From Candidatus Woesearchaeota archaeon (GTDB taxonomy: Archaea; Nanobdellota; Nanobdellia; Woesearchaeales; WJKV01), in contig JAHWHE010000059.1 in assembly GCA_019323495.1 (NCBI GenBank), positions 1-14,301 on the forward strand: a stretch of 14,301 bases of DNA. The letters are read 5' to 3'. A program made the translations under genes and the position numbers. The notes beneath the pieces were generated by a model. The model made no database searches. It saw only the letters and a list, made by a program, of their open reading frames with translations, and was not told where the DNA came from. Of the stretch, positions 1 through 7,394 are shown piece by piece (position 1 is the stretch's first letter; the number at the start of each line of letters is the position of its first letter).

Positions 1-2
1 AG

Positions 3-725
3 TTTGACAAAGGAACATTGTTTTTGCAGACAAAAGATAAAGATGCTAATATCTATAAATTAGAAGGACAGGAATGGATAAAACTAGAAACAGAGATAAG
101 AGAAGGATATGCAATTGCAGAAATAGAAGATGTAGGAATCTATTCGACAGGAGTCCCTCTTTGCGCAGCAATAAATGTTGTAGAAGAACCTGAACTGGTG
201 ATCGTGTTTATAGCATCAGATTATGACAATCTGTCTTCTTTCAGTTCCCACGCAGACCTGCACGCAGCTGCGCTGCTTGAACTGACAGGGGCAAATGCGA
301 GCATCTACAAGATCATGACATTGACAGGAATCAAGTGCGAGGCGTGGAACATGACAGAATGCTCTGCTGCATTTGTCAAGCAGTATCTTGGCGCATGTTT
401 GCAAGAAGGAATCAATGCAGATAAGACATTTGTCTTGATCGAGAGCGGCCTTGTAGGTCTGGACCATCAGACAGTAGAAGGCATAAGCTATGTCGGCAGC
501 TATCTGACAGACAATCCTGAATACTGCAATACGTGCTATACTTTGTACGAGTTCGGCAAGAGTATGGGACTGAACGAGACAATGGCGAACATGACAGAAG
601 TCAATATGACAGGAATGATTCCTGTCATGGCGGTAAACCAGTTCGAACCTGATGAATTGAGCTACGAACAGATGTATTTCACAGAAGAAGAGAAAGAAGC
701 TATCAGTGCGAGATTGAAAAGATAA
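3..725 (+). CDS. C-terminal part of a putative secreted, glycosylated surface protein (5' partial)
   Basis: The reading frame is open to the left edge, so the 240 residues seen are the end of a longer protein; the TTG at 18 is not a convincing start. The first ~45 visible residues (an IYKLEGQEW stretch, then IAEIEDVGIYSTG) resemble the closing strands of beta-sandwich domains common in archaeal cell-surface proteins. The rest is not a family I recognise. It carries six N-X-S/T sequons (NLS, NAS, NMT, NET, NMT, NMT) and six cysteines, which suits an extracellular, N-glycosylated, disulfide-bearing domain. No C-terminal membrane anchor is visible: the protein ends in a charged helix (EEEKEAISARLKR). 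Attachment, if any, would be through the missing N-terminal part. dtdA follows after 40 nt on the same strand. The coding frame is secure; the surface location is inferred. Confidence 0.7.
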   Translation, partial: FDKGTLFLQTKDKDANIYKLEGQEWIKLETEIREGYAIAEIEDVGIYSTGVPLCAAINVVEEPELVIVFIASDYDNLSSFSSHADLHAAALLELTGANASIYKIMTLTGIKCEAWNMTECSAAFVKQYLGACLQEGINADKTFVLIESGLVGLDHQTVEGISYVGSYLTDNPEYCNTCYTLYEFGKSMGLNETMANMTEVNMTGMIPVMAVNQFEPDELSYEQMYFTEEEKEAISARLKR

Positions 726-765
726 GCAAAAGCAATAAAAACAGGCTAGCGATTCTTTATGTATT

Positions 766-1611
766 ATGAAAGTCATTATCACTGCAAAAGAAAATACAGC
801 GTCAATGAACATGTTCAAGATCTTTACAGAAGAATTAGGATTCGAGAAGACGAAGAAGAAGTTCGATGAAAATCCTGTATATAAGAAAGATGATTTTGTT
901 CTTGTCACTTCCAATGGAAACGTGATTCCTATTGAGCATGTCTGCGATTTTCCTGAGTTCAAAAAGAATCTGCCTGAAATCTATATTGTTGCGAGCAGCC
1001 ATAAGTCAACAACTGCAATGAAAACCTTGACTTGCCATACACCTGGTAACTGGCAGAATGCTGACTTGGGCGGAAAACCTAAAGAACTTTGTTTAGGGAA
1101 TGCGCATTTTTTACGAAACATGCTGATTGAACTGAAAAAGTATCCAGATGAAAGATATGAAAAATGCTATGAAGTCACTCATCACGGCCCTTCTGACATG
1201 AATGCGCCTACTATGTTTGTCGAAGTAGGGGGAAGCGAAGAAGAATGGAATGACATGGACGCTGTCCGTTTTGTGTGCAGATGCATACTTACTGCAAATG
1301 ATAGTAATAAGAACAGCAAAGGGGAAGAAGTTCCTGTTGCAGTGGGTTTCGGCGGACCGCATTACGCGCCTGTATTCTCGCGCGATGAATACGTGGAGAA
1401 TGTGGCGATTGCCCATTTCCTGCCAAAATACAATATAGAAGGCGTTGACGAGAAGACTATTTTGCAGGCATTTGAGAAAACACTGCCTAAAACAAGACTG
1501 GCTGTGCTTGAATGGAAAGGATTGTCAGGCGCTGACAAGGAAATACTCAAAAACATCTTTGACAAGCACGGAATCGAGCAAAAGAAGCTAAAAGATTTCA
1601 AAAGCGATTGA
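766..1611 (+). CDS. dtdA: D-aminoacyl-tRNA deacylase, archaeal/plant GEK1 (DTD2) type
   Basis: This enzyme hydrolyses D-amino acids from mischarged tRNAs, a cytosolic proofreading step that recycles tRNA. The 281 residues match the usual family length. Family signatures are in order: ASSHKS (76-81), CHTPGNW (90-96), EVTHHGPS (136-143), EVGGSEEEW, GFGGPHYAP (194-202) and AHFLPKY near 222. The conserved histidines and cysteine in these motifs are the expected metal-binding and catalytic residues of this zinc-dependent family. The ATG at 766 gives the expected N-terminus, MKVIITAKEN. No Shine-Dalgarno precedes it. A weak AATAAAAA at 734-741 is about 28 nt upstream and could be a leaderless-type promoter, but read-through from the preceding gene is as likely. 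Identification is confident; the promoter is not. Confidence 0.95.
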   Translation: MKVIITAKENTASMNMFKIFTEELGFEKTKKKFDENPVYKKDDFVLVTSNGNVIPIEHVCDFPEFKKNLPEIYIVASSHKSTTAMKTLTCHTPGNWQNADLGGKPKELCLGNAHFLRNMLIELKKYPDERYEKCYEVTHHGPSDMNAPTMFVEVGGSEEEWNDMDAVRFVCRCILTANDSNKNSKGEEVPVAVGFGGPHYAPVFSRDEYVENVAIAHFLPKYNIEGVDEKTILQAFEKTLPKTRLAVLEWKGLSGADKEILKNIFDKHGIEQKKLKDFKSD

Positions 1612-1619
1612 AACTTAAT

Positions 1620-1715
1620 GCATATAGTGTGCTTCGCCAAATTCTGTATTTGACTGTGTTTACGATTCTTTGTTATTAGACTGTTATCTTTATAGCTACG
1701 CTAGACACTATATGC
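1620..1715. repeat. 11-bp perfect inverted repeat with 74-nt spacer
   Basis: The left arm GCATATAGTGT (1620-1630) is the exact reverse complement of ACACTATATGC (1705-1715). The right arm lies inside the loop of a second inverted repeat, TATAGCT (1691-1697) with AGCTATA (1720-1726), so the two pairings interleave. The 96-bp span could be a small non-autonomous element with terminal inverted repeats, although there is no clear target duplication. It could also be a pair of operator half-sites or a structured RNA. It ends about 28 nt upstream of the ATPase TATA box. Confidence 0.6.
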
Positions 1716-1742
1716 TTGGAGCTATACGCAATCCGAAACATA

Positions 1743-1750
1743 TTTATATA
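1743..1750 (+). promoter_or_regulatory. TATA box for the calcium-type ATPase gene
   Basis: TTTATATA is centred 46.5 nt before the ATG at 1793. Archaeal transcription usually starts about 25 nt downstream of the TATA centre, predicting a start near 1772 and a leader of about 20 nt. That leader contains a Shine-Dalgarno-like GGGTG. Confidence 0.6.
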
Positions 1751-1783
1751 CAAAATTCTATTCTATCCTTTACAGTAATAAAC

Positions 1784-1788
1784 GGGTG
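1784..1788 (+). promoter_or_regulatory. Shine-Dalgarno sequence that fixes the ATPase start
   Basis: GGGTG lies 4 nt before the ATG at 1793 and can pair with the CACC of the archaeal 16S 3' end. With the TATA box just upstream, it supports 1793 over the in-frame ATG at 1670. Confidence 0.5.
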
Positions 1789-1792
1789 TTAT

Positions 1793-4405
1793 ATGGAGTA
1801 CTATTCGCAGACAATAGATGATGTTTACCATGAGCTAGATTCTAGTCCAAATGGCCTTACGAACAAAGAAGCAGAAGAAAGAATAGCAAAGCATGGAAGG
1901 AACGAGATCGTAAGGGAAAAAGAAATCAAGCCGTTCATGATATTCCTGTCGCAGTTCACTGACTTTATCATCTGGATATTGATTGCTGCTGCGATTGTCA
2001 GCATTGTTCTCGGCATTTACAGCGGAAAGATGGAGGAATGGATTGATGCGATTGTCATTATTATAATACTTGTATTGAACGCATTCCTTGGTTTTGTCAA
2101 GGAGTATAGGGCAGAGAAGAGCATAGAAGCCCTGAAAAAGATGACTTCTTTGAAAGCAGTCGCAAGAAGAGATGGTGCAGAGCAAAAGATAGATGCTACA
2201 TTATTGGTTCCTGGCGACATAATTAGCCTTGAAGTTGGAGAGAAGGTGCCTGCTGATGCGCGATTGATAGAAGCAACTGTCCTTGAATGCGAGGAAGCTG
2301 CACTCACAGGAGAAAGCCTTCCTGTTGACAAGAAGGCAGGTGTTGTAAAGCAAGGGACTGCTGTGGCTGACAGGAGCAACATGGTATTTAATGGAACAAT
2401 CATAACAAGGGGCCACGGAAGGGCAATTGTTGTATCGACTGGAATGAGCAGTGAAATAGGAAAGATCGCCGGAATGATACAAAAAGAAGAATCCCCGAAA
2501 ACACCATTGCAGATGAAGCTTGCGCATTTCGGAAAAGTGTTGGGCGGGGTCGTGCTTGCTGTCTGTGTATTTATATTTCTTGCAGGAATATTCAGAGGAT
2601 ATGATGTCTTGACAATGTTCCTTGCAGCAGTTAGCCTTGCAGTGGCAGCTGTTCCAGAAGGGCTGCCTGCTGTTGTCACAATCACATTGTCTCTCGGCGT
2701 GCAGAAGATGGTGAAACGGAACGCATTGATCCGTAAACTGCCGAGTGTCGAGACATTAGGGTGCACTACTGTCATTTGTTCTGATAAGACCGGAACCTTG
2801 ACCCACAATCAGATGACGGTCACAAAAGTCTATTGCGACAGCCAAGTAATCGAAGTCAGCGGTGAAGGATATAGCACAAAAGGGCATTTTGCAAAGCAGA
2901 CAGAAGATCTGAAGCAGTTGCTTAAGATTGGAGTTCTGTGCAATGATGCGAAACTGCGAGAAAAAGAGGTAATCGGCGATCCGACAGAAGCAGCATTATT
3001 AGTGAGCGCTGCAAAACTCGGCCTGAGAAAAGAGGAGATGGATAAATTGAATCCAAGGGCTGACGAGATTCCTTTTGATTCTGAAAGAAAGATGATGACA
3101 ACCATCAATAAAGTGAACAACAGCAAATACGCTTTCACAAAAGGAGCACCGGATGTCATACTTTCAAAATGCAACAGGATATTGGAGAACGGAAAAGTAA
3201 GGATAATAACAAAGAAAGACAAAGACAACATACTTGCTGCCAATGAGCAGTTTGCAAGAGAAGCTCTGCGCGTTCTTGGTTTTGCATGCAAGGAAATAAA
3301 ATACGAAAAGGTAAGCGAGGAAAGCCTGATATTTGTAGGACTGCAGGCAATGATAGATCCTCCTAGGAAAGAGGCGATATCGAGTGTTGCATTGTGCAGG
3401 AAAGCAGGCATCAGGGTTGTAATGATCACAGGCGACCATAAAGTCACTGCGCAGGCTGTTGCAAAACAGCTGGGGATAATGGGCAGGGCGATAACTGGCG
3501 AGGAATTGGATAAAATAAGCGATGAAGAGTTTGCGCGTGATGTTGAAAAGATCAGCATTTTCGCGAGGGTGAATCCTGCCCATAAGACAAAGATCGTGAA
3601 AGCACTTGAAAAACACGGCCATGTAACTGCAATGACAGGAGACGGTGTGAATGACGCGCCTGCATTGAAGAGAGCAGACATCGGCGTTGCAATGGGAATT
3701 TCAGGGACAGATGTTGCGAAAGAAGCAAGTGACATGATATTGCTGGATGATAATTTCAGTTCATTGGTCGCTGCTGTTGAAGAAGGAAGGACTATTTTCG
3801 ATAATATACAGAAATTTGTTGAATATCTTTTATCATGCAATATGGGCGAGGTTCTTGTCATATTCAGCGCGATACTCGCAGGATTGAAACTGCCTCTTCT
3901 GCCTTTGCAGATATTGTGGATGAATCTTGTCACTGACGGACTGCCTGCGCTTGCTTTGGGTGTTGATCCAGAAGAACCAGGTGTGATGGACAGGCTTCCG
4001 CGAGAGAAAGGCAACAAGATTGTCTCGCGCAACGGTTTTATACGCATGTTTATTCTGGGCGCAATAATGGCGGCAGGCACTCTTGTCGTGTTCATCTCGT
4101 TTTACGATAACCTGGAGCATGCACAGACAATGGCGTTCACTACTTTGGTGATGTTCCAGCTGTTCCAAGTGTTGAATACGAGAAGCCTAACAAAGAGCCT
4201 TTTTACTGTCGGTGTGTTCAAGAACAGATGGCTGTGGGCTGCGATAGGATCTTCTTTATTATTGCAATTAATGGTTATTTATTCGCCGTTGAACAAGATC
4301 TTCCATTGTGTTCCATTAAGCGTATATGATTGGGGTTTTGTTATTTTAATCAGCTTGTCTGTGTTTGTTATTAGGGAAGTGTGGAAGCTGTTCAGCAAAC
4401 ATTAG
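1793..4405 (+). CDS. P2A-type (SERCA/PMR1-like) calcium-transporting P-type ATPase
   Basis: This 870-residue membrane pump couples ATP hydrolysis to cation export, most likely Ca2+. In order: a cation-ATPase N-terminal domain (TIDDVYHELDSS), two membrane helices, the actuator-domain TGES loop (172-175), TM4 with the ion-binding PEGLPAVVT (E289), the phosphorylation motif DKTGTLT (D331), the nucleotide-domain KGAPD (450-454), TGDGVNDAPA (615-624), TM5 with CNMGE (N683, E686), TM6 with NLVTDG (711-716), and further C-terminal helices. PEGLP plus NLVTDG is the P2A calcium-pump pattern. The position of the SERCA TM8 glutamate appears to be glutamine (Q789), which points to altered or single-site stoichiometry. 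The start at 1793 is supported by a TATA box and GGGTG; a 41-codon extension to 1670 is possible but unlikely. elp3 begins 33 nt downstream with its own promoter. Cation specificity is inferred from motifs. Confidence 0.93.
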   Translation: MEYYSQTIDDVYHELDSSPNGLTNKEAEERIAKHGRNEIVREKEIKPFMIFLSQFTDFIIWILIAAAIVSIVLGIYSGKMEEWIDAIVIIIILVLNAFLGFVKEYRAEKSIEALKKMTSLKAVARRDGAEQKIDATLLVPGDIISLEVGEKVPADARLIEATVLECEEAALTGESLPVDKKAGVVKQGTAVADRSNMVFNGTIITRGHGRAIVVSTGMSSEIGKIAGMIQKEESPKTPLQMKLAHFGKVLGGVVLAVCVFIFLAGIFRGYDVLTMFLAAVSLAVAAVPEGLPAVVTITLSLGVQKMVKRNALIRKLPSVETLGCTTVICSDKTGTLTHNQMTVTKVYCDSQVIEVSGEGYSTKGHFAKQTEDLKQLLKIGVLCNDAKLREKEVIGDPTEAALLVSAAKLGLRKEEMDKLNPRADEIPFDSERKMMTTINKVNNSKYAFTKGAPDVILSKCNRILENGKVRIITKKDKDNILAANEQFAREALRVLGFACKEIKYEKVSEESLIFVGLQAMIDPPRKEAISSVALCRKAGIRVVMITGDHKVTAQAVAKQLGIMGRAITGEELDKISDEEFARDVEKISIFARVNPAHKTKIVKALEKHGHVTAMTGDGVNDAPALKRADIGVAMGISGTDVAKEASDMILLDDNFSSLVAAVEEGRTIFDNIQKFVEYLLSCNMGEVLVIFSAILAGLKLPLLPLQILWMNLVTDGLPALALGVDPEEPGVMDRLPREKGNKIVSRNGFIRMFILGAIMAAGTLVVFISFYDNLEHAQTMAFTTLVMFQLFQVLNTRSLTKSLFTVGVFKNRWLWAAIGSSLLLQLMVIYSPLNKIFHCVPLSVYDWGFVILISLSVFVIREVWKLFSKH

Positions 4406-4408
4406 CTT

Positions 4409-4416
4409 TTTAAATA
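4409..4416 (+). promoter_or_regulatory. TATA box for elp3, leaderless type
   Basis: TTTAAATA starts 3 nt after the ATPase stop codon and is centred 26.5 nt before the elp3 ATG at 4439. Transcription would begin at or next to the A of the start codon. No Shine-Dalgarno is present in the gap, consistent with a leaderless mRNA. Confidence 0.6.
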
Positions 4417-4438
4417 ACCTTCAGGATTTTCTCCTTAT

Positions 4439-6127
4439 ATGTCTGAGAAAACATTTTACCAGGAAATAGAAGAGATACTGCGCAAGAAGAAATTATCAAA
4501 ACTTGATCTTAGCAAATTGAAAATCAGATTGTGCAGCAAGCATAAAGTAATTAATGTGCCTACAGACATACAGATTCTTTTGAATATAGAAGAAACATCT
4601 AAATTAAAGACTAAATTAAGGACAAAGCCAGGAAGGACAGGAAGCGGTGTCGCAGTCATTGCAGTGATGACAGAGCCTTTTGAATGCCCGCATGGAAAAT
4701 GCTCTTATTGCCCCGGCGGTTTGAAGAGTGTTTTCGGCACTGTGCCTCAATCTTATACAGGTTCAGAGCCTGCTACCTTGAGAGGGATACGAAATAAATA
4801 TGATGCTTATCTTCAGGTAATGAACCGTCTTGAGCAGTATGTTGTTATGGAGCATTTCCCTGAAAAGGTCGAATTGATAATCATGGGCGGAACATTCATC
4901 AGTTTCCCTAAAAAGTACAGGGAAGAATTCGTTCTTTATGCATTGAAAGCAATGAATGATTTCAGCGAGATTTTCTATAAGAATGGGCTACTTGATATTT
5001 CTAAGTTCAAGAAATTCTTTGAGATGCCTGGCAATATGAAGGATCCTAGCAGGGTAGAGAGGATACATGAACGATTATTGAAGATTAAAGGAAAAAGTTC
5101 TTTGCAGAAAGAACAGAAAAGAAACGAGACAGCTCAGGTCAGATGTGTGGGTCTGACAATCGAGACAAGGCCTGATTATGCCTTGCTGAAGCATGCAAAT
5201 GAAATGCTTCGTTTGGGTGCAACCCGGGTTGAAGTCGGCGTGCAGTCTGTCTATGACGAGCCATTGCAGCTGATTGAAAGAGGGCATGATGTAGCAACTA
5301 CTGTCGCAAGCTTCCAGATATTGAAGGATCTTGGTTTCAAGATAAATGCGCATTACATGCCTGGCTTGCCTTCTGTTGATAGGAAAAAAGATTTTGAAGG
5401 AATGAAGATGATGTTTTCTGATGACCGTTTCAGGCCTGACATGCTGAAGATATATCCGTGCATGGTTGTTAGGGGCACTAAATTGTATGATCAATGGAAA
5501 AAAGGGGGATACAATCCATTGTCGACTTCTGAAGCTGCGAACCTGATCGCCTCTTTCAAGAAATTCGTTCCTCCTTACTGCAGGATAATGAGGGTGCAGA
5601 GAGACATTCCTTCATACCAGATAGATGCTGGTGTGCACAGGACTAATTTGCGCCAGTATATTGCGCGAATAATGGAGACAAAAGGAATCAAATGCAAGTG
5701 CATCAGGTGCAGAGAGCCGAAAGGAAAAGGTTCTGGGAAAAAACAAATCAAGTTGATCGAATATGATGCCAGTCTTGGAAAAGAGTTTTTCATCAGTATC
5801 GAAGATGATTGTTTTATTTATGGTTTCTGCAGGCTAAGATTCCCTTCTACAAGCTTGCGGAAGGAAATAACAAAAAATAGTGCACTGGTCCGCGAGCTGC
5901 ATGTATATGGAAGCGCGTTGAAGGTTGATAGTAAAGAGAGCAAAAACAAAAGAGAAGACGTCCAGCATAAAGGTCTGGGAAAGCAATTGCTTGATTTCGC
6001 AGAGAAAATTTGTTTGCAGAATAAGAAGAACAAGATAGTTGTTATCAGCGGAATCGGTGCGCGAGAATATTACAAGAAGCTCGGATACAAACTAGAAGGA
6101 CCGTATATGATAAAGAAATTGAAATAA
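4439..6127 (+). CDS. elp3: Elp3, radical-SAM/GNAT tRNA uridine-34 carboxymethyl-forming enzyme
   Basis: Archaeal Elp3 installs the cm5-type modification on wobble uridine-34 of tRNA from acetyl-CoA and SAM, acting without the other Elongator subunits. The 562 residues contain an N-terminal helical tRNA-binding region, the radical-SAM cluster motif CPHGKCSYC (C83, C88, C91) followed by PGG, the QSYTGSEPATLRG segment, a TIM-barrel core (GLTIETRPDY, RVEVGVQS), and a cysteine knuckle, KCKCIRCREP. The C-terminal GNAT domain has the acetyl-CoA loop QHKGLG (509-514) and GAREYYKKLGY near 540-550. All catalytic landmarks are present and the length is typical. The ATG at 4439 sits 26.5 nt from a TATA centre, so the mRNA is probably leaderless. 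The gene converges on the winged-helix/receiver gene, with only 9 nt between the two stop codons and no obvious terminator. Confidence 0.95.
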   Translation: MSEKTFYQEIEEILRKKKLSKLDLSKLKIRLCSKHKVINVPTDIQILLNIEETSKLKTKLRTKPGRTGSGVAVIAVMTEPFECPHGKCSYCPGGLKSVFGTVPQSYTGSEPATLRGIRNKYDAYLQVMNRLEQYVVMEHFPEKVELIIMGGTFISFPKKYREEFVLYALKAMNDFSEIFYKNGLLDISKFKKFFEMPGNMKDPSRVERIHERLLKIKGKSSLQKEQKRNETAQVRCVGLTIETRPDYALLKHANEMLRLGATRVEVGVQSVYDEPLQLIERGHDVATTVASFQILKDLGFKINAHYMPGLPSVDRKKDFEGMKMMFSDDRFRPDMLKIYPCMVVRGTKLYDQWKKGGYNPLSTSEAANLIASFKKFVPPYCRIMRVQRDIPSYQIDAGVHRTNLRQYIARIMETKGIKCKCIRCREPKGKGSGKKQIKLIEYDASLGKEFFISIEDDCFIYGFCRLRFPSTSLRKEITKNSALVRELHVYGSALKVDSKESKNKREDVQHKGLGKQLLDFAEKICLQNKKNKIVVISGIGAREYYKKLGYKLEGPYMIKKLK

Positions 6128-6136
6128 TAGAGAATT

Positions 6137-7312
6137 CTACATCAAGAACTGTTCTGTTCCCATTATTGCCCCATTAAGGCCGTTGCTGGTTTTGCTTGTT
6201 ATCTTTGCAGCATATTTTTGCAGGAACCTGTCGCTCTCTTCCTCGAAACCATTCCTGTCATCCAGCCATTCTTTTTGAAGAACGATATCGCAGCCGCGTT
6301 CGCTCAGAATTTCAGATCTTTTCGGGCTGTCTGTCAATGCAATAATCTTTGTCCTGCCATCTTTGACTCTTGTCCTGGCAACATAATTTGTGATAGTTGC
6401 TACATTGCTTAAAGGCATCTGGTCTGCATCAAAAACTACAATGTTATATTGTGTAGCAGTAGTGTCTAAGTTGTTATCGTGAGTTCTGAATTCTACAGGC
6501 CTGTTCGTGAACAAGGTTCTTCTTAATTTTTCAATAAGCATGCCAGAGTATGCGTTGTCAGGAACATACAAACCTACTCTGTGATTTTTTTTGACAGTTG
6601 CAGGCTTTGCAGTTGCCGGGCGTCTCTTAACTCTTGCTCCCAAAGGCCATTCTCTTCTTACGCATCTTACCAATGTGGTTTCTCTTTTATTCTCTGCTTC
6701 TGCATAGGCGCACATTGGAAGCAGAATCTGTTCGTAAAGGTAAGTTCCTAGCCTTGTTCTTTCAATGGTTTTTATTCTTCCGCCTGCATAACTGGTTCTG
6801 ATATTTTTATGATCTGTTTTTATTACACCTAATTTTGCTAGCCTGTTGACTATGATATTGACTGCACTGTGATGAACATACTCGTATAATTCTCGCATCT
6901 CTCTTATAGGTTGCGAGTATATCAAATGGATAATATTAAGCGTGCGCTCTAGACCTGATGCTTTTGTAGGCCTGCTTCCTATTAGATCGAAAAGTCTTAA
7001 TCCTTGAGGCTGGTTAGTTGTTTTGATAAGGAAATATCTCGCAATGTCCTGCAAATCTCTTCCTTCACCTGTCAAGTATAATTTAGCGTCTTCTTTTCTA
7101 CTTCTTAAATAATTTTCATATTTGCTTTCAAACCATGTGCGCTCTGTTTTCTTCATGCCAAACTTTCTTCCTCTCAAGACTTCTTCAAGTTCGAATCCGC
7201 CATCTTCAAAATCTGCAAAGAATTTAGTCCATTTTCTAGAATACAGAGCAGCTGAAAAGAATTCTAAAACTCTGCCTGATAGTTCAGTGTTGGGCTTCTC
7301 GTTCATAAGCAT
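6137..7312 (-). CDS. Winged-helix protein with C-terminal receiver-like domain, putative transcription regulator
   Basis: I do not recognise a named family for this 391-residue protein. Residues 1-115 are helical and charged. Residues ~120-195 look like a winged helix: a helical segment, the likely recognition helix VHHSAVNIIVNRLAKLG (146-162), then a basic turn (AGGRIKTIERTRLG). A basic Ala/Pro/Lys linker (~215-243) leads to an alternating strand/helix domain (244-370): VGLYVPDN (D252), YNIVVFDAD (D295), TKIIALTD (T327), DIVLQKEW (K347). The spacings of 43, 32 and 20 nearly equal those of the CheY active-site residues D12, D57, T87 and K109 (45, 30, 22). This suggests a phosphorylatable or pseudo-receiver placed after the DNA-binding domain, the reverse of the usual response-regulator order. 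One of the usual two acidic Mg-binding residues is absent (PDN). No kinase is in the window. The ATG at 7312 is 25.5 nt from a TATA centre; a second ATG lies two codons in. The function is inferred. Confidence 0.8.
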   Translation of the reverse strand: MLMNEKPNTELSGRVLEFFSAALYSRKWTKFFADFEDGGFELEEVLRGRKFGMKKTERTWFESKYENYLRSRKEDAKLYLTGEGRDLQDIARYFLIKTTNQPQGLRLFDLIGSRPTKASGLERTLNIIHLIYSQPIREMRELYEYVHHSAVNIIVNRLAKLGVIKTDHKNIRTSYAGGRIKTIERTRLGTYLYEQILLPMCAYAEAENKRETTLVRCVRREWPLGARVKRRPATAKPATVKKNHRVGLYVPDNAYSGMLIEKLRRTLFTNRPVEFRTHDNNLDTTATQYNIVVFDADQMPLSNVATITNYVARTRVKDGRTKIIALTDSPKRSEILSERGCDIVLQKEWLDDRNGFEEESDRFLQKYAAKITSKTSNGLNGAIMGTEQFLM

Positions 7313-7333
7313 TGTTTGTGAGATTTTGAGTAA

Positions 7334-7341
7334 TTTATAAA
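7334..7341 (-). promoter_or_regulatory. TATA box for the winged-helix/receiver gene, leaderless type
   Basis: The palindromic TTTATAAA is centred 25.5 nt upstream of the minus-strand ATG at 7312, with no Shine-Dalgarno between. It sits about 32 nt from the opposing TATA box of the Trm4-like gene, so the two promoters form a compact divergent pair. Confidence 0.6.
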
Positions 7342-7364
7342 TTTTACGCAGATTTTCCGAACTA

Positions 7365-7374
7365 TTTATAAATA
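7365..7374 (+). promoter_or_regulatory. TATA box for the Trm4-like methyltransferase gene
   Basis: TTTATAAATA is centred 25.5 nt before the ATG at 7395 but only 16.5 nt before the in-frame ATG at 7386. Normal archaeal spacing places the transcript start at 7395, so the upstream ATG would not be transcribed. This decides the start. Confidence 0.6.
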
Positions 7375-7394
7375 AGGCTTATAGAATGTATGCC

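Larger units (their letters stand above)
1612..1792. other. 181-nt intergenic region with interleaved inverted repeats and a promoter
   Basis: I see no convincing coding sequence between dtdA and the ATPase. The frame of the ATPase is open upstream to an in-frame ATG at 1670, but that 41-codon extension spans the TATA box and repeat arms and lacks family similarity, so I treat it as non-coding. The region contains an 11-bp inverted repeat (1620-1630 with 1705-1715), a 7-bp inverted repeat (1691-1697 with 1720-1726) and the TATA box at 1743-1750. No tRNA cloverleaf or box C/D motif was found by eye. Confidence 0.6.

Noticed and set aside
216..962. 248-codon minus-strand open frame across the surface-protein and dtdA genes
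   Set aside because: It is a shadow of two well-supported plus-strand genes, Phe/Cys/His-rich with no family pattern.
750..1678. Similar short sequences CGATTCTTTATGTATT (750-765) and CGATTCTTTGTTATTA (1663-1678) as a shared regulatory element
   Set aside because: Only 9 bp are identical, in AT-rich sequence. One copy abuts the dtdA ATG and the other is 80 nt before a TATA box, so the positions do not match a common function.
1670..1792. 41-residue N-terminal extension of the ATPase
   Set aside because: It would cover the TATA box (1743-1750) and inverted-repeat arms and adds sequence foreign to the family; the ATG at 1793 has a GGGTG and gives a normal N-terminus.
1612..1792. A tRNA or box C/D guide RNA in the dtdA-ATPase gap
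   Set aside because: No T-loop GGTTCGAATCC-type sequence, no cloverleaf and no RTGATGA/CTGA box pair could be found; only the inverted repeats remain.
2017..2808. 263-codon minus-strand open frame in the ATPase gene
   Set aside because: Antisense shadow; the plus strand encodes TGES, PEGLP and DKTGTLT over the same bases.
2830..4095. 421-codon minus-strand open frame inside the calcium-type ATPase gene
   Set aside because: It lies wholly antisense to a gene with every P-type ATPase motif intact; the translation is low-complexity Ser/Ile/Leu-rich with no recognisable domain.
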